From NCBI RefSeq assembly GCF_024345975.1, contig NZ_JAGQCD010000001.1, positions 124,001-188,000 on the forward strand: DNA of 64,000 nucleotides, read 5' to 3'. Within the stretch, counting starts at the first letter, position 1, and every line of letters begins with the position of its first letter. A program made the position numbers and the translations under genes. Source of the DNA: Cyanobium sp. Cruz-8D1. Lineage in GTDB: Bacteria > Cyanobacteriota > Cyanobacteriia > PCC-6307 > Cyanobiaceae. A model generated the notes under the pieces. The model saw only the letters and a list, made by a program, of their open reading frames with translations. It was not told the DNA's origin and ran no database searches. Shown here one piece after another: positions 19,039 through 28,165 of this stretch.

Positions 19039-19627
19039 GCAGTGCCGCCAGGCGTTGTTGCTCCAGGGGGCTCACGGCGCGCCAGGCGCCGGGGGCCAGG
19101 CCGACCAGATCCAGGGGCGGACCTCCGTCCATCAGGTCGATCGCCGTCCGCAACAGGCGCAGCGTGGGTAGGCCCACGGCGGCGGTCATGCGCCGCACCT
19201 GCCGGTTGCGCCCCTCGCGCAACTCCAGTTCCAGCCAGTCGGTCGGCACCTGCAGGCGGTGGCGGATCGGCGGATCTCTCTCGGCAAGGGCGGGGTCCGC
19301 CACGGCCCGGGCACGGGCCGGCAGGGTGCATCGCCCTTGCACGATCACCCCCTGACGGAGGTTGTCGAGGGCCGCTGCGGTGATGACCCCCTCCACCTGC
19401 ACCAGATACCGGCGCCAGTGCCCCCTGGCCGGATCGGTGAGCCTGGCCTGCAGGCGCCCCTCGTCGGTGAGCACGAGCAGTCCTTCGCTGTCCGCGTCCA
19501 GGCGGCCGGCGGCATAGACGCCCGGCTGATCGATCAGCTCGGCCAGAGTGCCCCAGGGGCTGCCCGGTTCCGGACGGAACTGGCTGAGCATCCCGTAGGG
19601 CTTGTGGAGCAGCAGGGTGGTGGTCAC
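19019..19627 (-). CDS. RsuA/RluE-family rRNA pseudouridine synthase
   Basis: The enzyme isomerises a uridine in 23S or 16S rRNA. The 202 residues comprise only the catalytic domain, without an S4 domain, as in RluE. The signature GRLDADSEGLLVLTDEGRLQ contains the catalytic Asp. Other family motifs are LLLHKPYGMLSQF, HWRRYLVQVEG and ELREGRNRQVRRMTAAVGLP with LRLLRTAI. ATG at 19627. The exact target base cannot be told. Confidence 0.9.
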   Translation of the reverse strand: MTTTLLLHKPYGMLSQFRPEPGSPWGTLAELIDQPGVYAAGRLDADSEGLLVLTDEGRLQARLTDPARGHWRRYLVQVEGVITAAALDNLRQGVIVQGRCTLPARARAVADPALAERDPPIRHRLQVPTDWLELELREGRNRQVRRMTAAVGLPTLRLLRTAIDLMDGGPPLDLVGLAPGAWRAVSPLEQQRLAALLRPGRP

Positions 19628-19640
19628 TGCCCCCGCAGGA

Positions 19641-19730
19641 TCAGGAGCTTTCCCGGGCGCGCCAGAGGTTGACCACGCCGATCGAGATCAGCAGCAGGCC
19701 CAGATCCATCGCGATGGGAGGAAGGATCAT
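19641..19730 (-). CDS. Possible 29-residue single-helix membrane peptide
   Basis: An ATG at 19730 opens 29 codons. After a short MILPPIAMD lead comes an uninterrupted hydrophobic helix LGLLLISIGVV, then NLWRARESS, giving a positively charged end. The size and layout resemble small subunits of thylakoid complexes, but I do not recognise it as PetL, PetN, a Psb or an Ndh subunit. It lies 13 bases upstream of the pseudouridine synthase gene on the same strand. It could instead be leader sequence. Confidence 0.4.
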   Translation of the reverse strand: MILPPIAMDLGLLLISIGVVNLWRARESS

Positions 19731-19861
19731 GGGGTGGGGCCAGGGGCATTCGGTTGCTGACCCTATCGCTCCGGTCTTCTCACCGTGTGACGGGCTTTGG
19801 AGCCGGCACGGCCGGCGCTTAAGCTGAAACTCTGTTGTTTTCCTCAGGCCACCCTTCCCGC

Positions 19862-20131
19862 ATGATCGAAACGTCCGGTGTGATCGAAAAGGAGCAAGGC
19901 AACGGGTTCTACCTGGTCACCCTCGAGCAGCCTGCCGGTCACCAGTGTCTCTGCCGGGCGGCGGGCAAGCTCACCAAGTTCCGGATCAAGCTGCTGGCCG
20001 GCGACAAGGTGTTGGTGGAGATCAGCCCCTACGACCTGACCCGGGGCCGCATCACCTACCGGGAGCGCAATGCCGGAGCCACCGGCCCGCGGCCGGGGGG
20101 CAACCGTCCCGGCGGACCCAGGCGCCGCTGA
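19862..20131 (+). CDS. infA: Translation initiation factor IF-1 paralogue with a Gly/Pro/Arg tail
   Basis: IF-1 occupies the ribosomal A site during initiation. The 89 residues hold the OB-fold S1-like domain (IETSGVIEKEQGNGFYLVTL, CRAAGKLTKFRIKLLAGDKV, LVEISPYDLTRGRITYRER), then a 20-residue tail rich in Gly, Pro and Arg (GPRPGGNRPGGPRRR). Standard bacterial IF-1 is about 72 residues and sits in the ribosomal protein cluster. This stand-alone, longer and more divergent copy may be the second infA. ATG at 19862; an upstream start at 19835 adds no conserved sequence. Confidence 0.8.
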   Translation: MIETSGVIEKEQGNGFYLVTLEQPAGHQCLCRAAGKLTKFRIKLLAGDKVLVEISPYDLTRGRITYRERNAGATGPRPGGNRPGGPRRR

Positions 20132-20147
20132 GTCCCACCGGGTCGGC

Positions 20148-20438
20148 TCAGATCTCCAGCAGGCCGTCGGTTTCCGGACGGCGGCCGAGGTGCAGATCTC
20201 TTGGCACCATCAGAACGTTGGCCTGAAGCAGTTCGGGGTGGTCTTCCAATGTGAGGAGCCACTCACGGAATTCCTCGTTGATGGCGTAGCTGTCTTCGAA
20301 CAGCTCACGGCCGTCCAGGGCAGCCCGGCGGGCCAGGGCCCAGCAGACCGCCACGGTCACGCGGCGATGAACGGCAGCATTAAGGGGGGCATCAAAACAT
20401 TCGTCCTGTTCGCTGGAATCTTCTCTTGGCCTGTCCAT
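20148..20438 (-). CDS. Hypothetical small acidic protein
   Basis: A 96-residue soluble protein. ATG at 20438 was preferred because the open frame upstream (to 20555) is Thr/His-rich and unlike a protein start. Visible features are an acidic N-terminus, a helical RRVTVAVCWALARRAALDG segment and a C-terminal REWLLTLEDHPELLQANVL. No family recognised. It is convergent with infA (16 bases apart), and a 12-base perfect palindrome lies about 30 bases upstream of the start. Confidence 0.5.
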   Translation of the reverse strand: MDRPREDSSEQDECFDAPLNAAVHRRVTVAVCWALARRAALDGRELFEDSYAINEEFREWLLTLEDHPELLQANVLMVPRDLHLGRRPETDGLLEI

Positions 20439-20467
20439 CGGAATGATCTCGGTGGATGTCCTGTGGT

Positions 20468-20479
20468 GCCAACGTTGGC
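20468..20479. promoter_or_regulatory. Perfect 12-base palindrome GCCAACGTTGGC
   Basis: The palindrome is 29-41 bases upstream of the ATG of the small acidic protein and about 85 bases past the end of the helicase gene. A location between promoter and start would suit an operator. No binding factor is known to me for it, and a 12-base palindrome in GC-rich DNA may be coincidental. Confidence 0.3.
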
Positions 20480-20564
20480 GGTTGGTGGTCGCGTCGACGG
20501 TGTTGGTTGTCACATCGTTGCAGGAATGGCGACGGCAACAGGCCGTTCCCATCAAATTTTAAGC

Positions 20565-22040
20565 TCATTGGCGTCGAAACAACGGCAGTTCGGGGCCGCT
20601 GACGCTGAGCATCCGTCCGGCATCGTCCGCCAGGGCCTGCAGGGGCAGGCGCTGGTCGCTACCGGGCGAGCCGGCCGCGGCTGGAGCCGTGTCCGTCGGG
20701 CGCGTCCGGATCACATAGGGCTCACTGACGGTCCAGCCGCGGGCATAGCCGATCAGCAGGGGATCGGCCGGGGCGTACACGTAGGACGGCCGTCGCGGAA
20801 TGGTTTCCTGACACGAGCGATCCCCATCCATGCGCACGGCCCTGGTGATGGCCTGAACAAAGCGGCTGCGGGTGACCACGGTGGTCAGGTAGGCCACCAC
20901 CCGTAGCCGGGGGGCATCGAAGCCTTCGGCGCACATGTCGATGCTCACCAGCCAGTCGGCCTCCCCAGCCTGGAACGCCGCCAGGCGCTGGGCCGCCTCC
21001 GGATCCTGGGAGTGCACCAGATGCACCCGGTCCCCTTCCTTGGCCAGCAGGTCGGCGATGGCGCCCGCATGGCCGATGTCGCGGGCGACCACCAGGCCGC
21101 CGGCCCCCGGATGCTCCAGCCGGACGCGCTCCAGGCGGCGGCGGGCCTGGAGCAGCAGCCGCAGGGCGATCCCGCCCCGATCCCCCGGACGGATGGCCCG
21201 CCGCAGGTTGCGGGCCCGCCAGCTCTCCCGCTGCTCCGCCGACAGGGGGGAGGTCTCGGTGTCCCGTCCGTCCTCCGGGCGGCCGTGTTCCACCCAACCG
21301 TCCTGGAAGCGAAATTCCAGCGGCCGCACATCGCCGGCGGCGATCAGGGCACGGGGCTCGACGCAGAGGTCCGGAATGATGCGCTCGGCCGGGCCGTCCT
21401 GGTCGTGCATCCGGATCCGGCGGGCGGAACAGAAGCCGAGGTTGTCGGCGCGGAAGGGGGTGCCGGTGAGCCCCAGGCGCAGCTGGGCGCCGCCGCTGAG
21501 GCTGCTGAAGGCATGCCCCCACGCGGTGGCCTCCGGTTCGAGGGGATCAAGGCCCAGGTGGTGCACTTCGTCGGCGATCGCCAGCCAGCTCCTGCCCTGG
21601 AGATGGCGGCCCAGCTCCCGCTCCAGGCGCAGCCGGTGCAGGGCGGCTGCCTGGTAACTGAGCAGCAGGCCCTGGCCGGTCGCCGCCGAGGCTGTTCCCC
21701 CTGGGGTTTCCCACTCCTGCAAAACCAGGCCGAGGCGGGCGGCGGCGCTGATCCACTGGCGCGCGATGGCGCTGCGGTGGCAAAAAACCACGAACCGATC
21801 CAGCCGTCCTTCCCGTTGCAGCTGCTGGAAGGCAAGCAGGGCCCCCAGGGTCTTGCCGGCGCCGGGACCAGCGTGCAGCAGCACGTCCTGGCCCCCGGGG
21901 TTCGCCGCGACCAGCCGGGCCCGCAGCAGCTGAATCAGGCGCCGTTGCCAGGCCCGGGGCTCGGGTCCGCAGGGAGCGCCGGTGTTCCCCGACATAGCGG
22001 CCTCGCGGCGCAGACCCAGATCGAAGGACGGTGGCGCCAT
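20565..22040 (-). CDS. Superfamily 2 DEAD/DEAH-box helicase
   Basis: An ATP-dependent nucleic-acid remodeller of the UvrB/RecG-like SF2 type. From the ATG at 22040 it has 491 residues. Motif I (HAGPGAGKT) is near residue 58, motif Ia VVFCHRSAIARQW, motif II with DEVHHLG, motif III-like LGLTGTPFRA, motif V MCAEGFDAPRL and motif VI RFVQAITRAVRM. The C-terminus lacks a recognisable accessory domain. GTG at 22136 or ATG at 21995 are alternative starts. It is divergent from pntA; with this start the gap is 139 bases. It may serve in DNA repair or defence, but the context gives no support for defence. Confidence 0.85.
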   Translation of the reverse strand: MAPPSFDLGLRREAAMSGNTGAPCGPEPRAWQRRLIQLLRARLVAANPGGQDVLLHAGPGAGKTLGALLAFQQLQREGRLDRFVVFCHRSAIARQWISAAARLGLVLQEWETPGGTASAATGQGLLLSYQAAALHRLRLERELGRHLQGRSWLAIADEVHHLGLDPLEPEATAWGHAFSSLSGGAQLRLGLTGTPFRADNLGFCSARRIRMHDQDGPAERIIPDLCVEPRALIAAGDVRPLEFRFQDGWVEHGRPEDGRDTETSPLSAEQRESWRARNLRRAIRPGDRGGIALRLLLQARRRLERVRLEHPGAGGLVVARDIGHAGAIADLLAKEGDRVHLVHSQDPEAAQRLAAFQAGEADWLVSIDMCAEGFDAPRLRVVAYLTTVVTRSRFVQAITRAVRMDGDRSCQETIPRRPSYVYAPADPLLIGYARGWTVSEPYVIRTRPTDTAPAAAGSPGSDQRLPLQALADDAGRMLSVSGPELPLFRRQ

Positions 22041-22179
22041 CGGCTGATTCTGCTGGGCTGGCCAGGGGGCTGCCGCCAGCGGCGGTCGCGTCCGGTGGGC
22101 GTGTCCGCACATTGGCGTCTGGGTGCTTGCCGTCACCGGCGGGGCTGTCTATCGCAGAAGAACTGTGTGTGGCCCCGCG

Positions 22180-23337
22180 TTGGTCAAATTGCTGATTCCC
22201 AGGGAGACGGCTCCCGGTGAGCGGAGGGTCGCCGCGACCCCCGAAACGGTCAGGCGGCTGGTGGCCAAGGGGGCGACCCTGCAGGTGCAGCGGGGGGCGG
22301 GCCAGTCGGCCGGCTTCCTCGATGACGACTACGCCGCCGTGGGTGCCGAGCCATGGGACGGGGAGGCCGGGGCCTGGGGGACGGTCGACGGGGTGCTCTG
22401 TGTGCAACCCCCCCGGAGCGAGGAACTGGGCCGCCTGCGCGATGGAGCCCTGCTGGTGGGCCTGCTGGCCCCCTACGGCGCCACTGCCCTTGTGCAGGCC
22501 CTCAACGAGCGGCGGGCCTCCGCCATCGCCCTCGAGCTGCTGCCACGGATCACCCGGGCCCAGTCGATGGATGTGCTGTCATCGCAGGCCAACATCGCCG
22601 GCTACAAGGCGGTGCTGCTGGCGGCGGCGGCCCTCGATCGCTACGTGCCGATGCTGATGACCGCGGCGGGCACGATCCAGCCCTCCCGGGTGCTGATCCT
22701 GGGTGCGGGAGTCGCTGGTCTGCAGGCCCTGGCCACCGCCCGTCGTCTGGGCGGTGTGGTGTACGTCTCGGATGTGCGGCCGGCGGTGAAGGAACAGGTG
22801 GAATCCCTTGGGGGCCGTTTCATCGACCCGCCCCAGCTGGAGGAGGCCCCGGCCGAGGTGGGGGGCTACGCCCGCCAGGCCAGTGAGGCCTTCCTGGCGG
22901 CCCAACGCCAGCAGCTGGCCGACCAGCTGGCCCTGGCCGACATGGTGATCTGCACCGCCCTGGTGCCCGGCCGGCCGGCTCCCCGCCTGATCAGTGAGGC
23001 GATGCTGGACGGCATGCGGCCCGGTGCGGTGGTGGTGGATCTGGCCGTGGCCCAGGGGGGCAACTGCTTCGGCACGATCCCCGGGGCCACGGTGGAGCGC
23101 CGCGGCGTGCTGCTGATCGGGGCCGACACCCTGCCCAGCACCGTGCCCAACCACGCCAGCGCCCTCTACGCCCGCAACATCGCCACCGTGGTGGAACACG
23201 TGCTCGGCGAGGACGGCTTCCGGCTGGATCCGGAGGATCCGATCCTGGACGGTTGTCTGCTCACCCATGCCGGTGCCTGCCGCCGCGACGACATCGTCGA
23301 GCCCGCCGGCCTTTCCCCTATCGGAGCCCGTTCATGA
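22180..23337 (+). CDS. pntA: NAD(P) transhydrogenase alpha subunit, NAD-binding part (PntAA)
   Basis: This is the peripheral NAD(H)-binding domain I of proton-translocating transhydrogenase, which couples hydride transfer between NADH and NADP to the proton gradient. The 385 residues have the alanine dehydrogenase-like fold: LLIPRETAPGERRVAATPET at the N-terminus, QANIAGYKAVLLAA, the nucleotide-binding VLILGAGVAGLQALATARRL and VVVDLAVAQGGNC. TTG at 22180 was chosen since the conserved strand starts two residues later. It overlaps the next gene by 4 bases (ATGA). Confidence 0.95.
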   Translation: MVKLLIPRETAPGERRVAATPETVRRLVAKGATLQVQRGAGQSAGFLDDDYAAVGAEPWDGEAGAWGTVDGVLCVQPPRSEELGRLRDGALLVGLLAPYGATALVQALNERRASAIALELLPRITRAQSMDVLSSQANIAGYKAVLLAAAALDRYVPMLMTAAGTIQPSRVLILGAGVAGLQALATARRLGGVVYVSDVRPAVKEQVESLGGRFIDPPQLEEAPAEVGGYARQASEAFLAAQRQQLADQLALADMVICTALVPGRPAPRLISEAMLDGMRPGAVVVDLAVAQGGNCFGTIPGATVERRGVLLIGADTLPSTVPNHASALYARNIATVVEHVLGEDGFRLDPEDPILDGCLLTHAGACRRDDIVEPAGLSPIGARS

Positions 23338-23627
23338 GCGTTCTGACGCAGTCCCTCTGGGTGCTCCTGCTGGGCAGCCTGCTGGGGCTGGAATTGATCG
23401 GCAAGGTGCCCCCCACCCTGCACACCCCGCTGATGTCGGGGGCCAACGCCATCAGCGGCATCACCGTGCTGGCGTCCCTCACCCTCATCCAGCAGGCCGG
23501 CGACAACACGGCCCTGCTGGTGATCGGGGCCCTTTCCCTGGGCTTCGCCCTCTACAACGTGATCGGCGGCTTCCTCGTCACCGATCGCATGCTCGCCATG
23601 TTCCGCCGCAAGGGTGACAGCCGATGA
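23334..23627 (+). CDS. pntA2: NAD(P) transhydrogenase alpha subunit, membrane part (PntAB)
   Basis: A 97-residue membrane protein giving the N-terminal helices of domain II. Visible are SLWVLLLGSLLGLELIGKVP, then the conserved LHTPLMSGANAISGITVLA and ALYNVIGGFLVTDRMLAMF. The alpha subunit is split into two genes here, as is usual in cyanobacteria. ATG at 23334 overlaps the previous stop, and its own stop overlaps pntB (ATGA). Confidence 0.95.
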   Translation: MSVLTQSLWVLLLGSLLGLELIGKVPPTLHTPLMSGANAISGITVLASLTLIQQAGDNTALLVIGALSLGFALYNVIGGFLVTDRMLAMFRRKGDSR

Positions 23628-25054
23628 CGTTCTCCATGGATGCGTTCGCCGCCGCCATCGATCTGGCGGCCGTGCTCCTGCTGGCCCTCGGCATCAAGGG
23701 TCTCTCCAAGGTGAGTTCCGCCCGCGGGGCCAACGCCCTGGCGGCCCTGGCCATGGGCTTGGCCGTGGTGGGGCTGTTGATCCAGATCCGGCCCGATCCG
23801 ATCGCCTGGCTCTGGATCGCGGCCGGCAGCGCCGCCGGCGGCCTGGCCGGCCTGGTCACCGCCCGCCGGGTGCCGATGACCGCCATGCCGGAAACGGTGG
23901 CCCTGTTCAACGGCTGCGGCGGCATGGCCTCCCTGCTGGTGGCCATGGGGGTGGCCCTGTTCGATGCGGGCGAGTCCGACATCGTCGCCCTGGTGTCGAT
24001 CGCCGTGTCGGTGTTCGTCGGGGCGATCACCTTCAGTGGCTCGATCGTGGCCATGGCCAAGCTCCAGGGCTGGCTGGACACCCCCGGCTGGACCCAGAGC
24101 CACCTGCGCCACGGCGTCAACATCTCCCTGGCGGTGCTTTGCCTGGTGTCGGCCGTGCTGCTGCCAGGCGATCCCTCCGGCCTGCCCCTGTGGCTGCTGA
24201 TGGGCGGCTCCACCCTGCTGGGCATCGGCGTCACCCTGCCCATCGGCGGGGCCGACATGCCGGTGGTCATCTCCCTGCTCAACTCCTATTCCGGCGTGGC
24301 GGCGGCGGCAGCCGGCTTCGTGGTCGGCAGCCAGCTGCTGATCGTGGCTGGCGCCATGGTGGGAGCGGCGGGCCTGATCCTCACCCAGGTGATGTGCACG
24401 GCCATGAACCGCTCCCTGGTGTCGGTGCTCTTCGGTGGGGCCCTCGGGGCCAGCGCCGGCGCCGTGGGCGGTGGCGGCAGCGAGGCCGGCTACACCCGCA
24501 TCACCAGCTGCAGTGCCGAGGAATGCGCCATGGCCCTCGAGCAGGCCGAGCGCGTCGTGTTCGTGCCGGGCTACGGCCTGGCGGTGGCCCAGGCCCAGCA
24601 TTCCCTGCGGGAGCTGTCCAAGTTGCTGGAAAGCCATGGGGTGGAGGTGAGCTACGCCATCCATCCGGTGGCGGGCCGTATGCCTGGCCACATGAACGTG
24701 CTGCTGGCCGAGGCCGACGTTCCCTACGAGCAGATGCTGGAGATGGATCTGGTCAATCCCGAGTTCCCCCGCACCGATGTGGTGATCGTGCTGGGGGCCA
24801 ACGATGTGGTGAATCCCCAGGCCAAGAACGACCCCACCAGCCCCCTGTACGGCATGCCCGTGCTGGAGGTGGATCAGGCCCGCCAGGTGTTCGTCGTCAA
24901 GCGCAGCCTGGGGGCCGGTTATGCCGGCATCAACAACGCCCTGTTCGAGATGCCCCAGACCGCCATGGTCTTCGGTGATGCCAAGGCGGTGCTCAACGGC
25001 CTGCTGAGCGAGCTCCGCTCGATGGGCGTGGGCAAGGTGAAGGTGACGGCCTGA
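23624..25054 (+). CDS. pntB: NAD(P) transhydrogenase beta subunit
   Basis: The 476 residues supply the remaining membrane helices and the NADP(H)-binding domain III. Markers are GIKGLSKVSSARGANALAAL, MPETVALFNGCGGMASLLVA, the VMCTAMNRSLVSVLFGG helix end, the NADP site VPGYGLAVAQAQH, HPVAGRMPGHMNVLLAEADV, DVVIVLGANDVVNP and KRSLGAGYAGINN. The gene completes a three-gene operon with 4-base overlaps throughout, implying coupled translation and fixed stoichiometry. Confidence 0.97.
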   Translation: MTFSMDAFAAAIDLAAVLLLALGIKGLSKVSSARGANALAALAMGLAVVGLLIQIRPDPIAWLWIAAGSAAGGLAGLVTARRVPMTAMPETVALFNGCGGMASLLVAMGVALFDAGESDIVALVSIAVSVFVGAITFSGSIVAMAKLQGWLDTPGWTQSHLRHGVNISLAVLCLVSAVLLPGDPSGLPLWLLMGGSTLLGIGVTLPIGGADMPVVISLLNSYSGVAAAAAGFVVGSQLLIVAGAMVGAAGLILTQVMCTAMNRSLVSVLFGGALGASAGAVGGGGSEAGYTRITSCSAEECAMALEQAERVVFVPGYGLAVAQAQHSLRELSKLLESHGVEVSYAIHPVAGRMPGHMNVLLAEADVPYEQMLEMDLVNPEFPRTDVVIVLGANDVVNPQAKNDPTSPLYGMPVLEVDQARQVFVVKRSLGAGYAGINNALFEMPQTAMVFGDAKAVLNGLLSELRSMGVGKVKVTA

Positions 25055-25070
25055 GGGAGGGGCAGGGGGC

Positions 25071-26102
25071 ATGAGCCAACTACCCCACCATCTCGGCCTG
25101 CCCCCCTTCCGGCAGCGCTCCCCCTGGATTGGCGGGGACCTGCAGACCCTGCGGGACACCCTGCGGCCCCTGCGCTTCCCCCCCGAGCGCGCCGAGGCGC
25201 TGTCCATTCCCCTGGCCGACGGCGGCCAGCTGTTCGCTCTCCTGGACCGTCCCGACGCCAAAGAGCCGCTAGGCCTGGTGTTGGTGCTGCATGGTCTGGG
25301 GGGCTCCAGCGATGGCCAGGGCCCGCGGCGCCTGGCCCTGGCCCTGATCGCCGAGGGCTTCGCCGTCCTGCGCCTCAACCTGCGGGGCGCCGGCCGCGGC
25401 CGGCCCCTCGCCCGGGGCACCTACTGCGCCCTCTGCACCGACGATCTCCGCCCGGCCGTGGCCTGGGCCCGGCAGCTGGCCACCGAGCGGCCGCTGTTCG
25501 GCGCCGGCATTTCCCTGGGGGGCACGGTGCTGCTCAACGCCGGCCTGGGCGGCCTGGGCTTCGATGGCCTGGTCAGCGTCAGCGGTCCCCTTGATCTGGG
25601 GGTCTGCGCCGTGCAGTTTGAGCGCCGCCGCAACCGGGTGTACCAGCGCTGGCTGATGCAGCGCCTGCGGGAGCAGACCCTGGCCGATCCGGGGGGGATC
25701 GATGAGGCGGAGCGCCAGGCGCTGGTGGGGCCAAAGCGTGCCCGCACGATCCGGGCCTTCGATGCGGCCATCACCGCGCCGCGCTGGGGTTTCGCCACGG
25801 TGGAGGCCTACTACGCCGCCGCCAGCCCCCTGGTCTCCCTGCTCGAAGGCCGGCCCCTGCCCCCCACCCTGCTGCTGCATGCCGGCGACGACCCCTGGGT
25901 GCCGGTGGGCCCGCTGCGGCAACTGGCGGGCAGGGTTTCCGGCCAGGCGGCCACCGGCGCGGGATCGACCCCCGAGGTGCTGATCACGCCCCAGGGCGGC
26001 CACAACGGCTTCCATGCCCCTGGCGACGGACCGGTCTGCTGGGCCGATCGGCTGGTGGTGGCCTGGCTGAAGCGCCTCAGCCAGGCGGCAATGGGCGGCT
26101 GA
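25071..26102 (+). CDS. YheT/EMB8-type alpha/beta hydrolase
   Basis: A 343-residue hydrolase resembling E. coli YheT and plant EMB8. The N-terminal LPPFRQRSPWIGGDLQTLRD matches the family's opening. Then come the oxyanion loop VLVLHGLGGSSD, an RLNLRGAGRGRPLA motif, the nucleophile in GAGISLGGTVLLN, the acid in LLLHAGDDPWVPV and the His in PQGGHNGFH. Substrates of this family are not settled; acyl esters are likely. It starts 16 bases after pntB and may be read from the same transcript. It ends overlapping the convergent ferredoxin gene by 26 bases. Confidence 0.88.
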   Translation: MSQLPHHLGLPPFRQRSPWIGGDLQTLRDTLRPLRFPPERAEALSIPLADGGQLFALLDRPDAKEPLGLVLVLHGLGGSSDGQGPRRLALALIAEGFAVLRLNLRGAGRGRPLARGTYCALCTDDLRPAVAWARQLATERPLFGAGISLGGTVLLNAGLGGLGFDGLVSVSGPLDLGVCAVQFERRRNRVYQRWLMQRLREQTLADPGGIDEAERQALVGPKRARTIRAFDAAITAPRWGFATVEAYYAAASPLVSLLEGRPLPPTLLLHAGDDPWVPVGPLRQLAGRVSGQAATGAGSTPEVLITPQGGHNGFHAPGDGPVCWADRLVVAWLKRLSQAAMGG

Positions 26103-26423
26103 AGGGGGTGCGGCGCACGATCCACTCCTCGATCGGCACGCCGCCGACCACATGCTCCTGCACGATCCGCTCGATCCGTTCGGGGGTGACGCCGCCGTAG
26201 GTGAGCCCCTCCGGCCAGATCAGCAGCACCGGCCCATCGCAACAGACGCGCAGGCAATCGGCCTTGGTGCGTAGCACCACACCCTGGGGCCGCCCCGGCT
26301 CCTCCAGCCCCAGCTCCCGGACCAGCTGCTTGAGCCGGTTCCAGCTGGCCGTTCCGATGGCCGGGTCGCCACAGAGCGCCTTGGTGGGCGTGGCACAGAG
26401 CAGCAGGTGGTGCTGAACGCCGC

Positions 26424-26427
<4 letters not shown>
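26077..26427 (-). CDS. Thioredoxin-like 2Fe-2S ferredoxin
   Basis: A 116-residue protein of the thioredoxin-fold ferredoxin family. The four candidate cluster ligands are Cys11 and Cys19 ([15 protein letters not shown]) and the pair in [11 protein letters not shown]. The following [20 protein letters not shown] is the family's usual strand-turn-helix. It probably shuttles electrons or supports assembly of other proteins. GTG at 26427 overlaps the dxr stop (GTGA), so it is likely translated from the dxr transcript. Confidence 0.88.
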
Positions 26428-27674
<1,247 letters not shown>

Positions 27675-27756
27675 CGGAACGGCCCGGAGCTGCAGGGCGC
27701 CAGTCTCCCATTGCCTGCTGCCGCGCGTCACACTGAAGCCACTTGCGGCGTTTGGC

Positions 27757-27975
27757 GTGCTCTGGCTCAAGCGCTGGAACTTCATCGAGCGGGCCCGTGT
27801 GGAACGGGAGCTGTGGGAGGCCTTCGAGCGCCGGGAGGACATCGAGGCGATGGTGGCCGGCTGCCCAGCAGACGATGCCTTTCGGCTGGAGGTGTGGCAG
27901 ACCACCCTGGTGCGGATCCGCAAGATCGAACAATTGATGGCGGGCAAGGCGCCCACACCACCCAGCGATTCCTGA
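27757..27975 (+). CDS. Conserved small protein, unknown function
   Basis: A 72-residue soluble helical protein starting at GTG 27757: [34 protein letters not shown] and a final [20 protein letters not shown] helix. The frame is open upstream without a better start. The Arg/Glu-rich amphipathic helices suggest a protein-protein role. It is divergent from dxr. The next 190 bases hold no recognisable gene. Confidence 0.5.
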   Translation: MLWLKRWNFIERARVERELWEAFERREDIEAMVAGCPADDAFRLEVWQTTLVRIRKIEQLMAGKAPTPPSDS

Positions 27976-28165
27976 GCCGCAGACGAAACCCAGACCAGCC
28001 TCGATGCCCAGGGGCTGTCGTTGTTTCAGCGGGATGGGCAGCGGTGGAGCTTCACGACGGTGGCCCTCGGCGGCGGCTGCATTTGTGGGGTTTGCGCTGT
28101 TGCCCTTTTTGGAGCACCGGCCGCCCCTGCCCCGGCAGGATGCCCACACTTGAACGGCCCCATCC

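Noticed and set aside
20565-22040. The SF2 helicase as part of a defence system
   Set aside because: Neighbours are pntA and a small acidic protein. No nuclease, methylase or other defence gene is near.
27976-28165. Possible short gene between the 72-residue protein and DUF368
   Set aside because: No start codon gives more than about 50 plausible residues, and no similarity to a known family was seen.
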